Position numbers and translations under genes: made by a program. Of a stretch of 64,000 bases of DNA, positions 45,986 to 58,589 are shown in pieces. The stretch is from NCBI GenBank assembly GCA_009760855.2, contig WPIO01000051.1, forward strand, positions 180,001-244,000. The letters run 5' to 3'. The notes below the pieces were generated by a model. That model made no database searches. It saw only the letters and a program-made list of their open reading frames with translations, and was not told the DNA's origin. How positions within the stretch are numbered: position 1 is the stretch's first letter; the number at the start of each line of letters is the position of its first letter. The stretch comes from Cristatella mucedo (lineage: Eukaryota; Bryozoa; Phylactolaemata; Cristatellidae).

Positions 45986-46255
45986 TTCCTGGTAATAATA
46001 ATAATAATAATACACTCAATAAAGCGTGCTAAGAGAACTCAATCTTTTTCTAGGTGCTTTACATTTGCGCAAAGGAAACACCATCGAATGGTGAGTGGAA
46101 TCATGCTTGATAAACGACATGAATAACATGGGTAGGAATGACATGCACAGGGTCAACGTGCAAGTGTGGCTAGTGGTATCATGCAACAGTGTCAGCACGA
46201 ATAAGCACATCAAAGGTGAATTACAGAGACCTACTAAATGCTGTCATAAATAGGT
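45986..46255 (-). mobile_element. LINE 3' tail (L2-like), second copy
   Basis: (AAT)n, CACTCAATAAAGCGTGCTA, GAGAACTCAATC and the antisense 3' UTR. It abuts the previous copy directly, either by nested insertion into that LINE or by tail-to-tail joining. Confidence 0.75.
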
Positions 46256-46435
46256 GAGCCATGATGGCACACTAGATAAGGCGATCGCTTTTCACGATGT
46301 CGGTACCCAAGTAGTGGCTTCGAATCCTGCGGCAGACGACCGTTCATTGCCGATGCAAGCGATGGTGATAGCCGTAAAGGCTCTTCTGTCACTATACAAA
46401 ATAGGCTGTTGAATCAATCACCTGGTTTTTTCTTA
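46256..46435 (+). mobile_element. SINE-B (tRNA-derived)
   Basis: GGTGAGCCATGATGGCACAC, B-box GTGGCTTCGAATCCTGC, AGCCGTAAAGGCTCTTCTGT and GGCTGTTGAATCAATCACC. Copy of the element at 28350. 46436-47014 shows nothing recognisable. Confidence 0.7.
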
Positions 46436-47014
46436 CTGTTCATATTATCCACTGCTAATTAAAAATTTCTAATTTTGGTTGGATCCATTTTGCTGTATAC
46501 GTCATGAAAAGTTCACGAGCTTAATTTTCCGTAATCGTGGACATATAAGGCAAAATTTGTATAGCCAAAATCTGAAACTATACTTTTTTAATTTAAAACA
46601 ACCAGAGCTGAACTTGCATTTCATATTTAACTCCGATACGTGATTTATTAGCTGAGTTATGGAATTTACAAGGCAGCAACCTACCCTGGAAATTTAGCTT
46701 TGTTAAATCACAAGAATGCACCTCAACATGCTTCAAGCATGTATCTCGATCTACCAAGGTTCAAAAAGTTGGGACACAAGCCGCATATGATGCAGAGATC
46801 GGTAAATTTTGTATTTGTAGATGTGTTGCTTCCGGTTTACATCCGGGTTAGACGTGGTTTGCATAACCACTTTTTCTGTCATGTCACATTCCAGTTCTAA
46901 CATATTTGTCTTTAGAAAGGTATCTTAAAGTATCTTATTAGTATCTTAAACACACATTCGATTGTGGGACAAATTTCTTATAAGTATTTCTGTGACATTC
47001 TTACCCTGAGTAAT

Positions 47015-48150
47015 CATGTTCGCTTGAAACCTGTATCACACTTTGCAAAAATCGTAATTGCCTGCTGTCATTTTAACCCCAATCTTTAATTGTTAATTCT
47101 AATATTGTGACTAAATAAAAAATATGTCAAATGACTTAACAGCTTCATTTGTACAGCAGCAGAATAGCTTTAATGGCTATCATCTTCTCTTGCAGTTTAC
47201 AATAAAGGATCGCCCACTGCAGGATTCAAACCTATATCCTTGGTCGGTAAGAGTGAGGACCACATCTCATCGGCTATTGCGGCCCTTAATTGATAGCGTG
47301 CATACGCAAACAAATTCGGAAAAATAAATGCATAAATGTATTCATGGACGATACTGTAATTGAAACTTTAATAAACATAATGCAATGTTAAATTGTATAG
47401 GTAACAGTGTACGTTCTGGCTACATATTCAAATTAGCAAATTATTCCCCCCCCCCCATACTTTCACATGAGTCCATTGTAACAACATCACTTTTTAATTC
47501 CTATGAATATTGCAAGGGGAAAAACGTAGACGAGACGTCGGAGACTTGCGTTTACTAGACCCACAGTCACTTACGGACTCGCGGGCTCATCTACTCAAAT
47601 TCAAAATTCTTTAGTTGATTACATCTGTATACCAACCAAAGAGAGCTAAATGTTTTCTAGGCAATTTACATTTAACGGAAAAGTATTAAAAAAGTAGTAA
47701 GTTGTAGTAAGTAGTAGAAATATGTAGCTTTTGAATTCCACTGTGTAAATTTCACTGTTATATTCTTCAAAAAATTATAAACCAATATTATTCGGACTTC
47801 ATAAGCTCTGTATTTAGGAACAGTCAACCTAATTAAATTCAGCCGATTTACATGGTCATTGGGTTAAACCTTAAACGCCTAAGTAAAGCTATGACATGCA
47901 AGCTTAGGGCAAGAATTTTTAGCTCCCAGTTAAACCTTTTGAGGCTTGCTCCTCTTAAATCTAGATAACTCAGAGACCACGTGACAGATCGACGTTTCTT
48001 ACGCTTTTCGCACCTACAATGTGAATTGTGGTAGCAGCAAGCAACTAGTGACTTTTCGTGCGAATTCTACCTCCTGTTTGGATTTTTAAGTCTTGGTTTT
48101 CTAACGCTCTTCAGCTATTTAAGGTTTTAATGATCTATTGATTCTAGCGG
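47015..48150 (+). repeat. Segmental duplication, block 1, copy 2 (partner 10935-12190)
   Basis: Collinear with 10935-12190, including the embedded minus-strand SINE-C and a poly-C run at 47447-47455 that matches the one at 11365. No gene recognised. Confidence 0.8.
47140..47300 (-). mobile_element. SINE-C (tRNA-derived)
   Basis: Same insertion as at 11055-11215: GATCGCCCACTGCAGGATTC and a head ending near GGGCCGC/TATTGCGGCCC. More degraded than its partner. Confidence 0.6.
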
Positions 48151-48184
48151 CAAGTGGATCTTTTAGGCACTATACATATTTGTA

Positions 48185-48241
48185 TATCTATATACATGAA
48201 TATATGAATATATATATATATATATGAACATATATATATGA

Positions 48242-48275
<34 letters not shown>
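48185..48275 (+). repeat. (TA)n/(TG)n microsatellite
   Basis: TA and GAATATA runs followed by about ten TG units. Confidence 0.9.
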
Positions 48276-48277
<2 letters not shown>

Positions 48278-48279
48278 TT

Positions 48280-48430
48280 GTGTGTAATTTATTTGTATAA
48301 CACCCTAAGAGAACTTAATCTCTGTTCAGGCGCTTCACATATGCCACAGAGCTCGAGCCCACGGCCTCAGCCATTAGTACATTCGCCTTGACCTTGGTCT
48401 GGGCGAGCACATTAAAAACTTGGCCAAACC
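48280..48430 (-). mobile_element. SINE-A (reverse orientation)
   Basis: On the minus strand, the B-box-like GCCGTGGGCTCGAGCTCTG precedes CATATGTGAAGCGCCTGAAC and AGAGATTAAGTTCTCTTAGG. A (TA)n run at 48512-48541 follows. 48545-48820 shows nothing recognisable. Confidence 0.7.
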
Positions 48431-48502
48431 AGCGCGACAAATATAAATTTAAGTATGTACTTTTACAAGTATATGCACAAAATATAAATATAAATTCAGG
48501 TT

Positions 48503-48544
<42 letters not shown>

Positions 48545-48824
48545 TCTCATGGCCCCAGGCATACCATGTTGCTAAATACAAAATTGTTCTATGTGCAGGG
48601 TATGTTTTCGGTGTCCCTTATCATTGCAGCAAAAGTAAAATAGGAGCATGCAAAAATCTGATCGGCGAGTATTATCTCGGAATATTGTTCAGCTAAGTAT
48701 GGCAGTGCCCATACGTCAAGTAATGCCCCGCCTTATATGCGAGCAAGCTGATCGCTCCGTATTTTCCTAATTTAATACCCTCAGTGGTCAGACAAGTATT
48801 AATGACGCAGCGATTTTGGTCTAA

Positions 48825-48960
48825 TAATAATAATAATAATAATAGGTTGTTTTTTACAGCGCCACCATAGAGCTTAAATCTCTTTCGAGGCACTGTGCAT
48901 TTGCTGAAAAGGAACCATGACCAAACAAAAGAAGCACGATCAAACTTTGATCTGATCACA
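48825..48960 (-). mobile_element. LINE 3' tail (L2-like)
   Basis: (AAT)n, then the antisense of GAGATTTAAGCTCTATGGTG. Degraded terminus. 48961-49725 shows nothing recognisable. Confidence 0.65.
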
Positions 48961-49729
48961 AACTAAAACCTTAAAACATCGAAGAAGTTCAGCTAGCCGG
49001 GAATTATCCAGCTTACAAGCTTGCAACGACAAAGGCTGTACGTAATATGGCCTTTTGAGCCAGCTGATATGCCATTTTAAAGACAATAGTACATTTCTTG
49101 TTTCCGGCACTTATGTCAACTTGCACCATATTGGTCGCGCTGCTATGAGGCGAAAGCATAAAACACACGTCCACCAAGTACATATACTCTGGGTTGGCAA
49201 CATGTATCGACAAATGCTGGACGAGAAATGCTGCATTGACTGTGACTGGAGAAGTTGAACTGTTGCATCAAAAAAGCCCAAGAAATCTTGAGAAGTCACG
49301 AATTTTTCATCGAGATGCAGTCGATTCCGCTTTTAAGAATACGCTCGGGCAAGCAAATAGGCATTCCTTTATGCAGAATATTCACAAATGCGGACTGGGA
49401 CTAACGCTGCTTACACTCTGGGACGCAGAATTGATATCCCTATAAGGGAATATTCCTATATCTGATATTCCTCTACTTGGAGTCGACTAATGTCAATTGA
49501 ACATCGATCGGTGAATTCACTATGAATATCATTTCGGTTCGGCTCACTTGAGATTGGTCTACTTAGTCTAATTTAATAACTCAATCCTTTCTGTACTAAC
49601 ACGTGATCAACATTACAGTGGAGTTAAAAATGCAAAAGAAAATAATGTACTATGAACATACTAGAACAGGGAACATTGATGTTAAAGGTCCATCCTTTGT
49701 AATGACAAATCACAAGCTCCTATGAAAAC

Positions 49730-51985
49730 AAATTGTTGAATCTAAGATGCACAATCCAACAATGCTGATGTCTACGATCCACCATCTCCTTAACAACGAC
49801 CAAGTTACTCCTTACCTAGTGATTTTTGCGATGATCTAGCTGATCGCTTCTCTAGCTTCTTTGTTAACAAGATAGAAAAGATCAGGGAGTCCATCTCTAT
49901 GATGGCAGTATCCCTTCTGAAATATTGCCCTTCAGTCTCGTGCAGCACCTCAATGTCTGCATTCAAGGAGGCCAAGAGTAACCTCATTCTGAAGTACACA
50001 TCCCAATCAAAGACGGTAACTATTCCTCTAGACCCTATTCTTCCCACTGTCCTGCTTCTTCGACGCATAGATATGCTCCTACCATGCATAATTAACATCA
50101 TAAATATGTCATTAGTCTCAGGTCATGTCCCAGAATCTTCAAAATGGCTGGATTTTGACCACTATTCAAGAAAGTAACACTCGACCAAGAGAAGTTCAGA
50201 AATTTCCGCAATCTCCTTTCTACCGTTTCTATCAAAGACTCAGAATCAAGTCGTGGCAGACCAGCTGAACTCATATAATAAAACTGCAAACCTAGCTAAT
50301 AAGTTCCAGTTTGCTTTTAGAGAAAATCACCACCGAGTCAGCATCCCTTGGGGAGCAAAATGACCTTCGTAAGATTCAGACTTAGAGTTTCTCTACTTGC
50401 TTTGCTCAATCTTTGGGCAGCTTTTAATGTTATCGATCACAAAGTTCTTCTATAGCGCCTTTAATCTCGCCTGGACATCACTGACACTGCAATGCAATGG
50501 TTCAGACCCTATCTCAGTAAAAGACACCCGAGTATTGATGCGATTGGACACATATCATCCAAGGAACCACTGAAGCATCGAGTACCTCGGGGCTCTGTGC
50601 TTGGTCCGGTTCTTTTACTGGTTCATGTCTCCCTCTTGCCGACGTGATTGCCAAGAACAATCTATGCTTGTCACTTTTATGCAGACGATACGCAGTACCC
50701 GTTTTGGTCCCGGCTGCAACGTCACAGCAACGCTTTCTGGCTTTCGAAGCCTCCAGGCGCTACCCAAACAGGCCAACCGGGATGCAGTCCACCAGTTTGG
50801 CTACTGCTATTAAGCATCAGTAACCATCCCCGACGAACCCAAGTACCATACGCATTGCATATCAGGCCGACCACCCTACGAAACACGCACGCACACACGA
50901 ACACACACACGCACGAACACACACACGCACGCACACATACACACATAAACGCACGCACTCTTTGAAGCTACTGCTCTGTCCTGTTCTGGCACTCTGTTCT
51001 ACTCATCACAATTTACTACTTGTGAATGCGTATTTCTTAGTCGTATTCATCCTAAAAATATAACAGTGACTTGGCTTTGATCCCACCCTGCCCTCCAGCA
51101 CATCAACTTTTCTCAACTCCCTCACTGCATGTATACCTGACATCTTTGTCATGGATGGCAGCAAACTTTCTTAAATTGTATAATAATAAAACCAACTTAC
51201 TAGTTTTGAGCAAACCAAGTGTAATTCAGAAATTAGAAAAACTAGCGCTCAAAATCGACTCTGCCAGCATATTTCCTATAGCATCTGCAAAAAATCCAAG
51301 TTTCCTGTTGCCAAACAACCTTTCATTAGACTCCGCCATCACCTCCACAGTCAAGTCTGCTCACTTTTAGCTAAATAAAATTGCTCAAATTTGGGCTTGC
51401 TCAGACAGGGATACTGCATCTTAATTGGTCCATACATTTGTGAAATCCCGCATCGACTTTTGTAACTCACAGCTTGCTGGTCTACCGGTCGGTGCGATCA
51501 GGCGCTTACAGCTAGTGCAAAACTCTACAGCTAGACTTCTGTCGTAAGCGTCGCTGTTGCCAGCCCATCACACCACATCGTGCAGACTTGCATAGGAACC
51601 TAATCATAACCTATACCTCGTACAAACTTCGAAGACTTTGGAGACCGTGCCTTTAGTTTGTATGCTCCTAAAGCCTGGAACTCATTTCCGACTGGTGTCA
51701 CATCTCCTGACTTTGACATTTAAAAGCTAAGTTAAACGCATCTATTTATCACCGCATTTAGTGCGTCCACATAATTTGTAATGTCTGTGCTTATGAGCGC
51801 TGGTACTGTGCATGCTGCCTCTGACCATATTTTCATGCTGACCGTGTGCATGTCACCACTGACCATGTTATGCTGGTTGTCATTGGGCATGCTAACATTA
51901 ACCATTCGATCATGCTTTCTTTGCAGCATATGTAAAGTACCCAGTAAGAGACCAAGTTCTATGAGGGCGCTATACTGCATATGTA
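49730..51985 (+). pseudogene. L2-like LINE, reverse-transcriptase region nearly complete but broken
   Basis: In order: the pre-RT connector DDLADRFSSFFVNKIEKIRES (49830-49895); the 'FAFRENHH' start of the RT (about 50310); AAFNVIDHKVLL (about 50410, motif A with Asp replaced by Asn); PRGSVLGPVL (about 50590, motif B); and FYADDTQY (about 50680, motif C). A diverged stretch with an (AC)-rich insert at 50885-50945 follows. Then come the second connector SWMAANFLKLYNNKTNLLVL (51145-51200), LAGLPVGAIRRLQLVQNS and the 3' UTR with a degraded AGAGACCAAGTTCTATGAGG terminus. No endonuclease domain is seen upstream. Confidence 0.85.
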
Positions 51986-52619
51986 TGTATATATATTTAT
52001 TATTATTATTACTATGACATTATGACTTGGTATGGCTTTACACTGTGGCTTGGTACTGCCGCTGTCTTCCAGCGTGGACGTTCACAGTGCCTTTCGGAAT
52101 CCGAGCCGACCGGCCGTATAAAAGTCAGCAAATCTGAAGCCCTGACTACTGTACCAATTCCGACTCAGAGGCCTCGATTGTCTTCATACTGCGCTTGGCG
52201 ACACAATTGCCCTCAAAAGCTCATCATCTATCTATCGGGCCCCCTTCCCCATCCCGATGCTGGCGGCTTTATAAGTAGATGCTACAAAACTATCGGAATG
52301 CCAATGTATAAGACTATCGGTGTATCTATTACTTTCTGTTTCAATGTCTGCTGCAAAGGCCCAGTAGCTGCTAGTGGGCTTTCTCTAGCAGCCAGCTCCT
52401 AGCAAGAGGCGACAAGAGGATAAGATCTTGACTTTTTTCTTCGTTGCTTCTCAATAGCACCAAATTGACCGTGAGTGTTACTCCATAAAGTGATCTACTC
52501 TCAAATGTCGCAGTGAAAACTTTTGGTTAAGGTCATTCCTTGTTTCTTGATCCCTATTTGGTTTCAAATACAGCTAATCGCATTTGATAGCAGCTTATTT
52601 AATCTGATAAAATCTTAGA
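51986..52619. other. Unassigned stretch
   Basis: No recognisable gene or repeat. The 52022-52402 ORF (126 codons) shows no known motif and may be chance. Confidence 0.45.
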
Positions 52620-52800
52620 TTCAACAGCCTCGATTGTATGGCGGCAGAAGAGCCTAATCGGCTAGCACCACTGCTTGCAGTTGGCAAAGCACCACTGCTT
52701 GCAGTTGGCAATAAAGGATCGTTCGACTGGCAGATCCGAGCGCACGACCTCAGTCGTGAAGAGCGAGCACCTTACCTTCTGGGCTATCATCTATATGAAA
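52620..52800 (-). mobile_element. SINE-C with an internal 24-bp duplication
   Basis: On the minus strand, a head near GATAGCCCAGAAGGTAAGGT, then the B-box region and body. 52666-52689 and 52690-52713 are direct 24-bp copies (GCACCACTGCTTGCAGTTGG-CAA). 52801-53205 shows nothing recognisable. Confidence 0.65.
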
Positions 52801-53204
52801 GCTCAATCTTGCAGGTGGTGGCACGACCATTTCACCAATAAAAGTACTACAAGTCATACTGATCAAGTGCTAACAAAGGACCGAGAGAAGATTAGGCCCG
52901 CTGAATCCATCCTAAGTCAATTTAATGTATACAGTTCAGCAAATAGCAGCTTTTGCACTCTGAAAATTCGATGTCTGAAGACTGATGCAACAAATTTCTT
53001 CTTGGAAAAAAAAATAGTTTGCATCCGGCCACGCGAGACATCACACTAGATAAAGCATCAGCAGCAGCTCATATTGTAGGGGATGAGCAAGCAGTGAAGC
53101 TCAAACGATTGGGGACAAGCACTGGTAGTCATCCAGAAGTAGCAAAGCGTAAAGAAGAAGTTCTAAGCAAATCTCGTAGATGATACATTTAGCTAAAGTA
53201 CTGT

Positions 53205-53207
<3 letters not shown>

Positions 53208-53252
<45 letters not shown>
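53208..53252 (+). repeat. (TA)n microsatellite
   Basis: About 22 TA units. 53253-53630 shows nothing recognisable. Confidence 0.95.
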
Positions 53253-53255
<3 letters not shown>

Positions 53256-53634
53256 CGATGGTCACACTATTATTAGGTATTACTTGCCATGAGACATACA
53301 TGCATAAGCAAGTGTGCTATGGGCAACCACGCAAGCCTAGGTAGTGGTAAAAGAAAATTTGGGACACACCGACATGACCCTCATAGTGATAGTCAATCGT
53401 AGGTACTTCTGAGGAGCTGCATCTTCAAAGGCATAGTAGTATTGCATGACGTGCAATAGTAAGTCCGACATCTGCAGCCTTGCCTTTAGGCTTTCGAAGT
53501 TATTGCAAACCTCCGGTAGCACATGAAAACACTACAACATAACAAAGCCATTAAGTAAAACAACATCGGCCAAAGGCCTCCTCTGCAAAGATCTATTCAA
53601 TGTGCGAAGTAACCTGCTAAGAGACATAAACGCC

Positions 53635-53770
53635 GAGCTGGTTTGGTCTAGCGGTTAAGGTGCTCGCACCGACCAAGGTCTGACTGAGGTCGTGGGCTCG
53701 AGCCCCGAGGCATATGTGAAGCGCCTGAATAGAGATTAAGTTCTCTTGGGGTGCTATATAAATGAATTAT
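53635..53770 (+). mobile_element. SINE-A (tRNA-derived head, LINE-like tail)
   Basis: Best-preserved copy: GGTTTGGTCTAGCGGTTAAG (A box), GTCGTGGGCTCGAGCCCC (B box), GAAGCGCCTGAATAGAGATT, then AAGTTCTCTTGGGGTGCTAT. Only a few differences from 36460-36600, so insertion was comparatively recent. Confidence 0.85.
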
Positions 53771-56700
53771 ATATAAACCACCTATACCAAAGCAGCTTGA
53801 TAAAACCTTGACTGATAGTCATTTCTTTGTGGCCTGTCCCTGGCATATGCTCAACTATAATCAAAACGTATCCATGTAAACAATTACAATTAGGAGAGTA
53901 TTTGCGACTCGGAATATGTCTTGAACAGCATTCCGATTGGGATCTACAGATTGTGCCCAGATGGAGTGTGCAACTATACAGAGGCATACTAGTTTCCCAG
54001 TCAACACGAGGCAAGACAGACCATCGTGATACCACTAGCAGCTACCCCGTGTGGGCTACTCATCAGGCCGATCACAACCATCGTTCAAGAACGAATTATT
54101 TAGATTTGTATCAAGCCCGTCTGACCAGTAAAGAGAAAACATACAAGTCGGGATTGTCTATGACTCGCTAAACAGATAACTGGCAGCACATTTAGAGGCA
54201 CTAAAGATTTTTCACCCAGAGCAATCTTAGCATCACGACTGAGTGAGTTCTTCTTGAGTCCTAACAACCTTAGTCCTTGCTACACTCTCTTCGCACTGAT
54301 CCTTTAGTCTTCACCCACTGCCAAGCACTAAATTGCACGATGCTCACTCTTTCTCCCAGCTCGATCGTACTTAGTCCGTGTGATTTTGTTACGCATCGTG
54401 CACCTTCATGTCCTGAACCAGAAGCAGGCTCCTCTTTTGGGTCTAACCCTAGTGTCGTCGTCACCTGCTATTATACGTAAAAACATTTCTTGGACTGCTT
54501 GACCTAAAACTGTGTGGCTCGGTTTACTCAAGAGGATTCACCAGGTTAATGAAGCACCTCAGCGATCTTCATAGGCTCTCAGTCGAGCGCCAGGTGCTCA
54601 TGGAACGTTTAACAACTAGCCCACAAAGACCCGAAACCTGCTTAACTACCTGGCAGATTTCATGAGAGGCACTGGTCCTGCAAGTCGTACTAAACTTATC
54701 GATTCATCTCAATACACCGAGGGACATAACTTCCACATGCAGTCAGTGGCAAAAATCATCACAATACTTAGAATTCTGAGTGTTTGTGCTTACCAGAGCA
54801 AAAACCAAAGCCGCAGTTCGACCGGGAACTGGCCAGCCGGGAGTTACCCAAGCATGTATTCTTGTGCAGCTTCAGTTTGTTCTAACTGCAGGCTGATTAC
54901 ATGAAAAAACGCTAAAATCAACCATCTTAGCACAGAGAATCGCCATTTTAAAGCCGTGGTCATCGTTTGGGTTTCTCAACAATTTTAGCGCCAACCTGCA
55001 CCCTATTACTGCAGGAAACTCTAAAGGTTACTTCTGCCCGGTAACCACTTAAGGGTAAGCCCTGAATAGCTGCACTAAAGCAAAACACTACAGTGACTAT
55101 GTTAAAAAGATGCTTACAGTGCTGCATGAACAAGGCTATGCCATTCTATGGCTCCAACCAAATAAACTCCTATCCCCATCCTCCTGCCAGGCTAGGCAGT
55201 GTATCACTGACTTCTATGAATCAAATCATTTAGCTATAACTCGGACGAACCTCAAATCTTCGGGGACCGAGCCTTTGGTTCGTATGCTCGCAGGGCCCGG
55301 AACTCACTCGTGACTGACATGTGACACCCTGACTTGACAACATTTAAAAAGAAGCTAAAACATGCACCCGCTTATCACAGCATTTAAGGGGTCAGCATGC
55401 GATCGGTACGTTTGGCAGCAAGATAAGATTCCTAAGCATACTGCCAGGTAGGCAGGTTGCGCTGTGTGCGCCTCGCTGCCTCCCGCCTCAGCACCGGCTG
55501 CCCACGGCATTGGGGGGACCCGCCCCAGCACTTTTTTTTAACGACTCGGAAAGTGGTGCTGATGCAGAGGCCAAGCCAGTCGCTGGATATGAAGCCCATT
55601 GAAAATTAATGGGTCGACATCAACAGGCGGCTGAGACAGGGTGTTCGACCCACATCAGTAGCCGACCTGTTCAGGCTCTGTTGGATGCTACAGCAGAGAA
55701 TACACCACTGGTGCTTGTGCTGGTGATCTTAAGGCCTGGGCAGATGAAGAAAGTCGTAAAGAATCACGTGGCGGGGCGGCATCATAGACTAAATGCACAC
55801 CTGCGCATATTAACAACATATGGGTTGGTTTAGGGTGAGTCGAGAAAAAGTTTCGAATGTTGTGTGCAACTTCAGTATGCCTGGCATCGCATCGTAGAAA
55901 CTTCTCGAATTAACCCGACAGATTGCCAACCACAGCAGCTGCAGCAATACTGCGAGGATCGTTTGCGACTGAGTGTATCTTGCCGCTAAGAAAGGATGCT
56001 AATTATAACTAGTTCGACAAGTGGAACTCCTTGCCTTACCTTCGAGACTATTTCAAGAGCATAGCTTATAAGGGATCTTAAGGGAGCAAAATGTGGAATT
56101 GGGCTGTACACCGCAGCAAGGGTAGAAATACAGACATGGAAGGAAACCCAGAAGGCAACACATAAAAGTGTATAGCTTCACGAACAAGTGGTGAAGTGAG
56201 AGTTATAGTGGATAAGTCCTGTCTAGTATGTTCAAGCTTGCATTGCGCAGTTGGTTGCAAATAGAGAACACATCAGGTAACACAATGGAAAAAGCATAGC
56301 CAAAGTACGACACCAGTCTGCGAAGTGCAAGAAGCCAAGAAACGGCTGGAAAGGATGCACCAATAGAGATAGCTTGAGCAGAGTCATCATCATTTTGAAG
56401 GATCTTGGAAATGACTTCCGAGAACTAGAAACTGCAAGAGTTGATAATTATGTCACTGCCATAGGTCATTCAGTAAAAGACAGGATTAACGGATTTATTG
56501 CCCATCAGTAGGTCCGCCGGGCTCAGGATTGTCTTAGCAGTGCATCTGTCAATGTACGTACAATGCAAGCAAGTCCAACAGTGCTAACAAATAAACTTGT
56601 ATCCAGCATATACATTTTGATAAGATTGCTGTAATAGATGCAATTGCAATGAAGGGATGGGAAAAGTGTAACATGCCTGAAGTATACACCATGTCGAAAG

Positions 56701-57217
56701 TTCAGCTTGCAAATACAGATGCCAATGGCTGTAAAGAGACTTGAGTTTATTAGTATGAGGCCTGTATCGTACCTTGTAAGTGTGTCTACAGAGGTAACAA
56801 TGGTAGTGTGGAGGTGATGCAGAGTCGAGAAATCAGGTGGGGGAAGACACCCAAACCATCGGCAGTATGGCTATGCTGCATGCATCTGCTCTTTAGTGGG
56901 GGTTGCCAAAACTGCCATAAACGGTATATCGTTAATTATTGGATATGGCTTATAGATTAATGTTGGTTTGTAAGATTAATAAGTTCAAAAGATTCACCAA
57001 AGCTGACATTGGTAAAGGACAGGCTATTGGTAAATTCTTATATGCCAAAACTGACTTAAACGGAGAGGTGAGCCACAGTTTTGCTCCATACCAATTAGCA
57101 GAAGTACTATAGCTGCACGCACACAAGCAAATACGTGCACCAGTGCAAACATGCACATAAGTGTGTGCACAAGCACTTGTGTTCATGTACATGAGCGGGC
57201 ACACTCGCGTTTGTGCG

Positions 57218-57218
<1 letters not shown>

Positions 57219-57280
<62 letters not shown>
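57219..57280 (+). repeat. (AC)n microsatellite
   Basis: About 31 AC units, preceded by a degenerate CACA/TGTG-rich stretch from 57115. Confidence 0.98.
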
Positions 57281-57282
<2 letters not shown>

Positions 57283-57692
57283 CAATATTGGACAAGTTGT
57301 ATGGTTGCATCGGAATGAAGCTGCTTTCCGTAATGATTTTGAAAAACAAAAGCTCCAGCCAAAAAACTAAAGCCAGCATGATTAGAGCGAGGGTCCTTGG
57401 TCCACAATAACTAATATCATTAGTAGCACCGGCACCAAGTCATGACCAGAATATAATAACAGCACTAATCTGCTGTGTACAAATTAATAATTCAGCACTG
57501 GCAAATAGAGGTCAGCCGTGGTCAAAAGCCATTCATGTTAAGCTACCAGCCAGCAGCAGCAAAAATCGACCAACTGACAGACTGCTGCACCTAGCAAACC
57601 GTCCAAATTGTGAGCGGCACAGGGAGCGCAGCAACGGGGGGGGGGAGGAGGAGGAGGACAGGCAGCGAAACGCGAGGGTGCAGCAAGCTCAC

Positions 57693-57824
57693 AGTGCTGC
57701 TCCGAGCAGAAATGAGCAGGCGTGGGTCAGGATCAGCGTCGGCAGCAAGCCACTCTTCATCAGCCTCGTTCGCCTGACGCTGAGCGTGTATCGGTGAGGA
57801 TGGCGCAGACGGTTGCTGTAGTCG
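57693..57824 (-). CDS. Probable exon of a BNIP3/NIX-type mitophagy receptor (C-terminal membrane domain)
   Basis: On the minus strand, a strong acceptor (TTGTCTTTGCCCCCCAG) precedes 132 bp that end at a GTGAGC donor. In the frame with one leftover base the peptide starts DYSNRL, continues RHPHRYTLSVRRTRLMKSGL and ends in a hydrophobic segment LPTLILTHACSFLLGAAL. BNIP3-family proteins have, in the same order, a D-W-S-S-R motif, a H-P-x-R...T-L-S-x-R-x-T..M-K block and a membrane helix L-P-x-L-x-L-S-H with a Gly seven residues after the His. All these positions match here, with Ser three after the His where the family has Ala. If the donor is not used, a stop follows after GAAL. Such proteins sit in the outer mitochondrial membrane and recruit autophagy machinery. 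The WxxL-motif and other exons were not found. A second frame (phase 0, 44 codons) is also open but matches nothing. Confidence 0.5.
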
Positions 57825-57947
57825 CTGGGGGGCAAAGACAAGACAATCAGCAACGATCCAGCAACGATTCAAAATAAGTGCATCACAGCAGCAAAAGCTG
57901 TGGCAGCAGCAGCAGCCATGTGCCGGTGTGACTGCAGCACCAGCCAG

Positions 57948-57963
57948 CCGGCCGGCCGGCCGG
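57948..57963 (+). repeat. (CCGG)n run
   Basis: Four tandem CCGG/GGCC units, self-complementary and CpG-rich, within a CAG-rich stretch (57895-57945). 57965-58585 shows no recognised gene. Confidence 0.85.
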
Positions 57964-58589
57964 TGAATACTTGCTGGCGATCACGATGCATGAAGCAGGA
58001 AATCTTTTACCCAAGGCAAGTTGCTACAGAAGCTGTTACCTAAAGGGACGTAGTGATGCACTGGGGGAAAACACTTGCATCTAGATAGGGGCAGCAGGCC
58101 AAATCACCCATTGCTCACCGACCTCAAACAGCTGACAAACCAAAACCAAAGGATCATGCCAGAAGTAACTTCATTCCAGCAGGTAGAATTTCAGCACGAA
58201 CAGGTTTCATAGCTAGTTTCATAGCTATTTCGTAATATCTGCATGGGTCGTCGGTCCATGAACACTCAAAACGTGAAAGCCTGCTGAAGGGTCACGTTTG
58301 CTGTAACCACTAAGTCTGAGTACATTAGGAAAACAGAAATGTTTCGGTGATAATAGTGCCCCTCTCCTCAGCTAGGCAAGCTATAGCAACGCTCTGTACT
58401 TGCTAAATTAGCCATGACCTCACGGGTCGGCCAAGCAAAGCCACCGACGAATCATTTCAAAATAGCAGCAGCTACAATTCTTACAGGCTTCGTGCAACTG
58501 GAAGGTGACAACACTAATAAGTGCAAAAACAACCTCGTTTTGTAGTGATTGATAGACCTCGTTAAGTTATGGTAAGCTGGATTCATTAT

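Noticed and set aside
58115-58135. A 13-bp micro-exon between TTTGTCAG and GTGAGC on the minus strand, near the BNIP3-like exon
   Set aside because: Splice-like dinucleotides at this spacing are common by chance, and no peptide can be checked from 13 bases.
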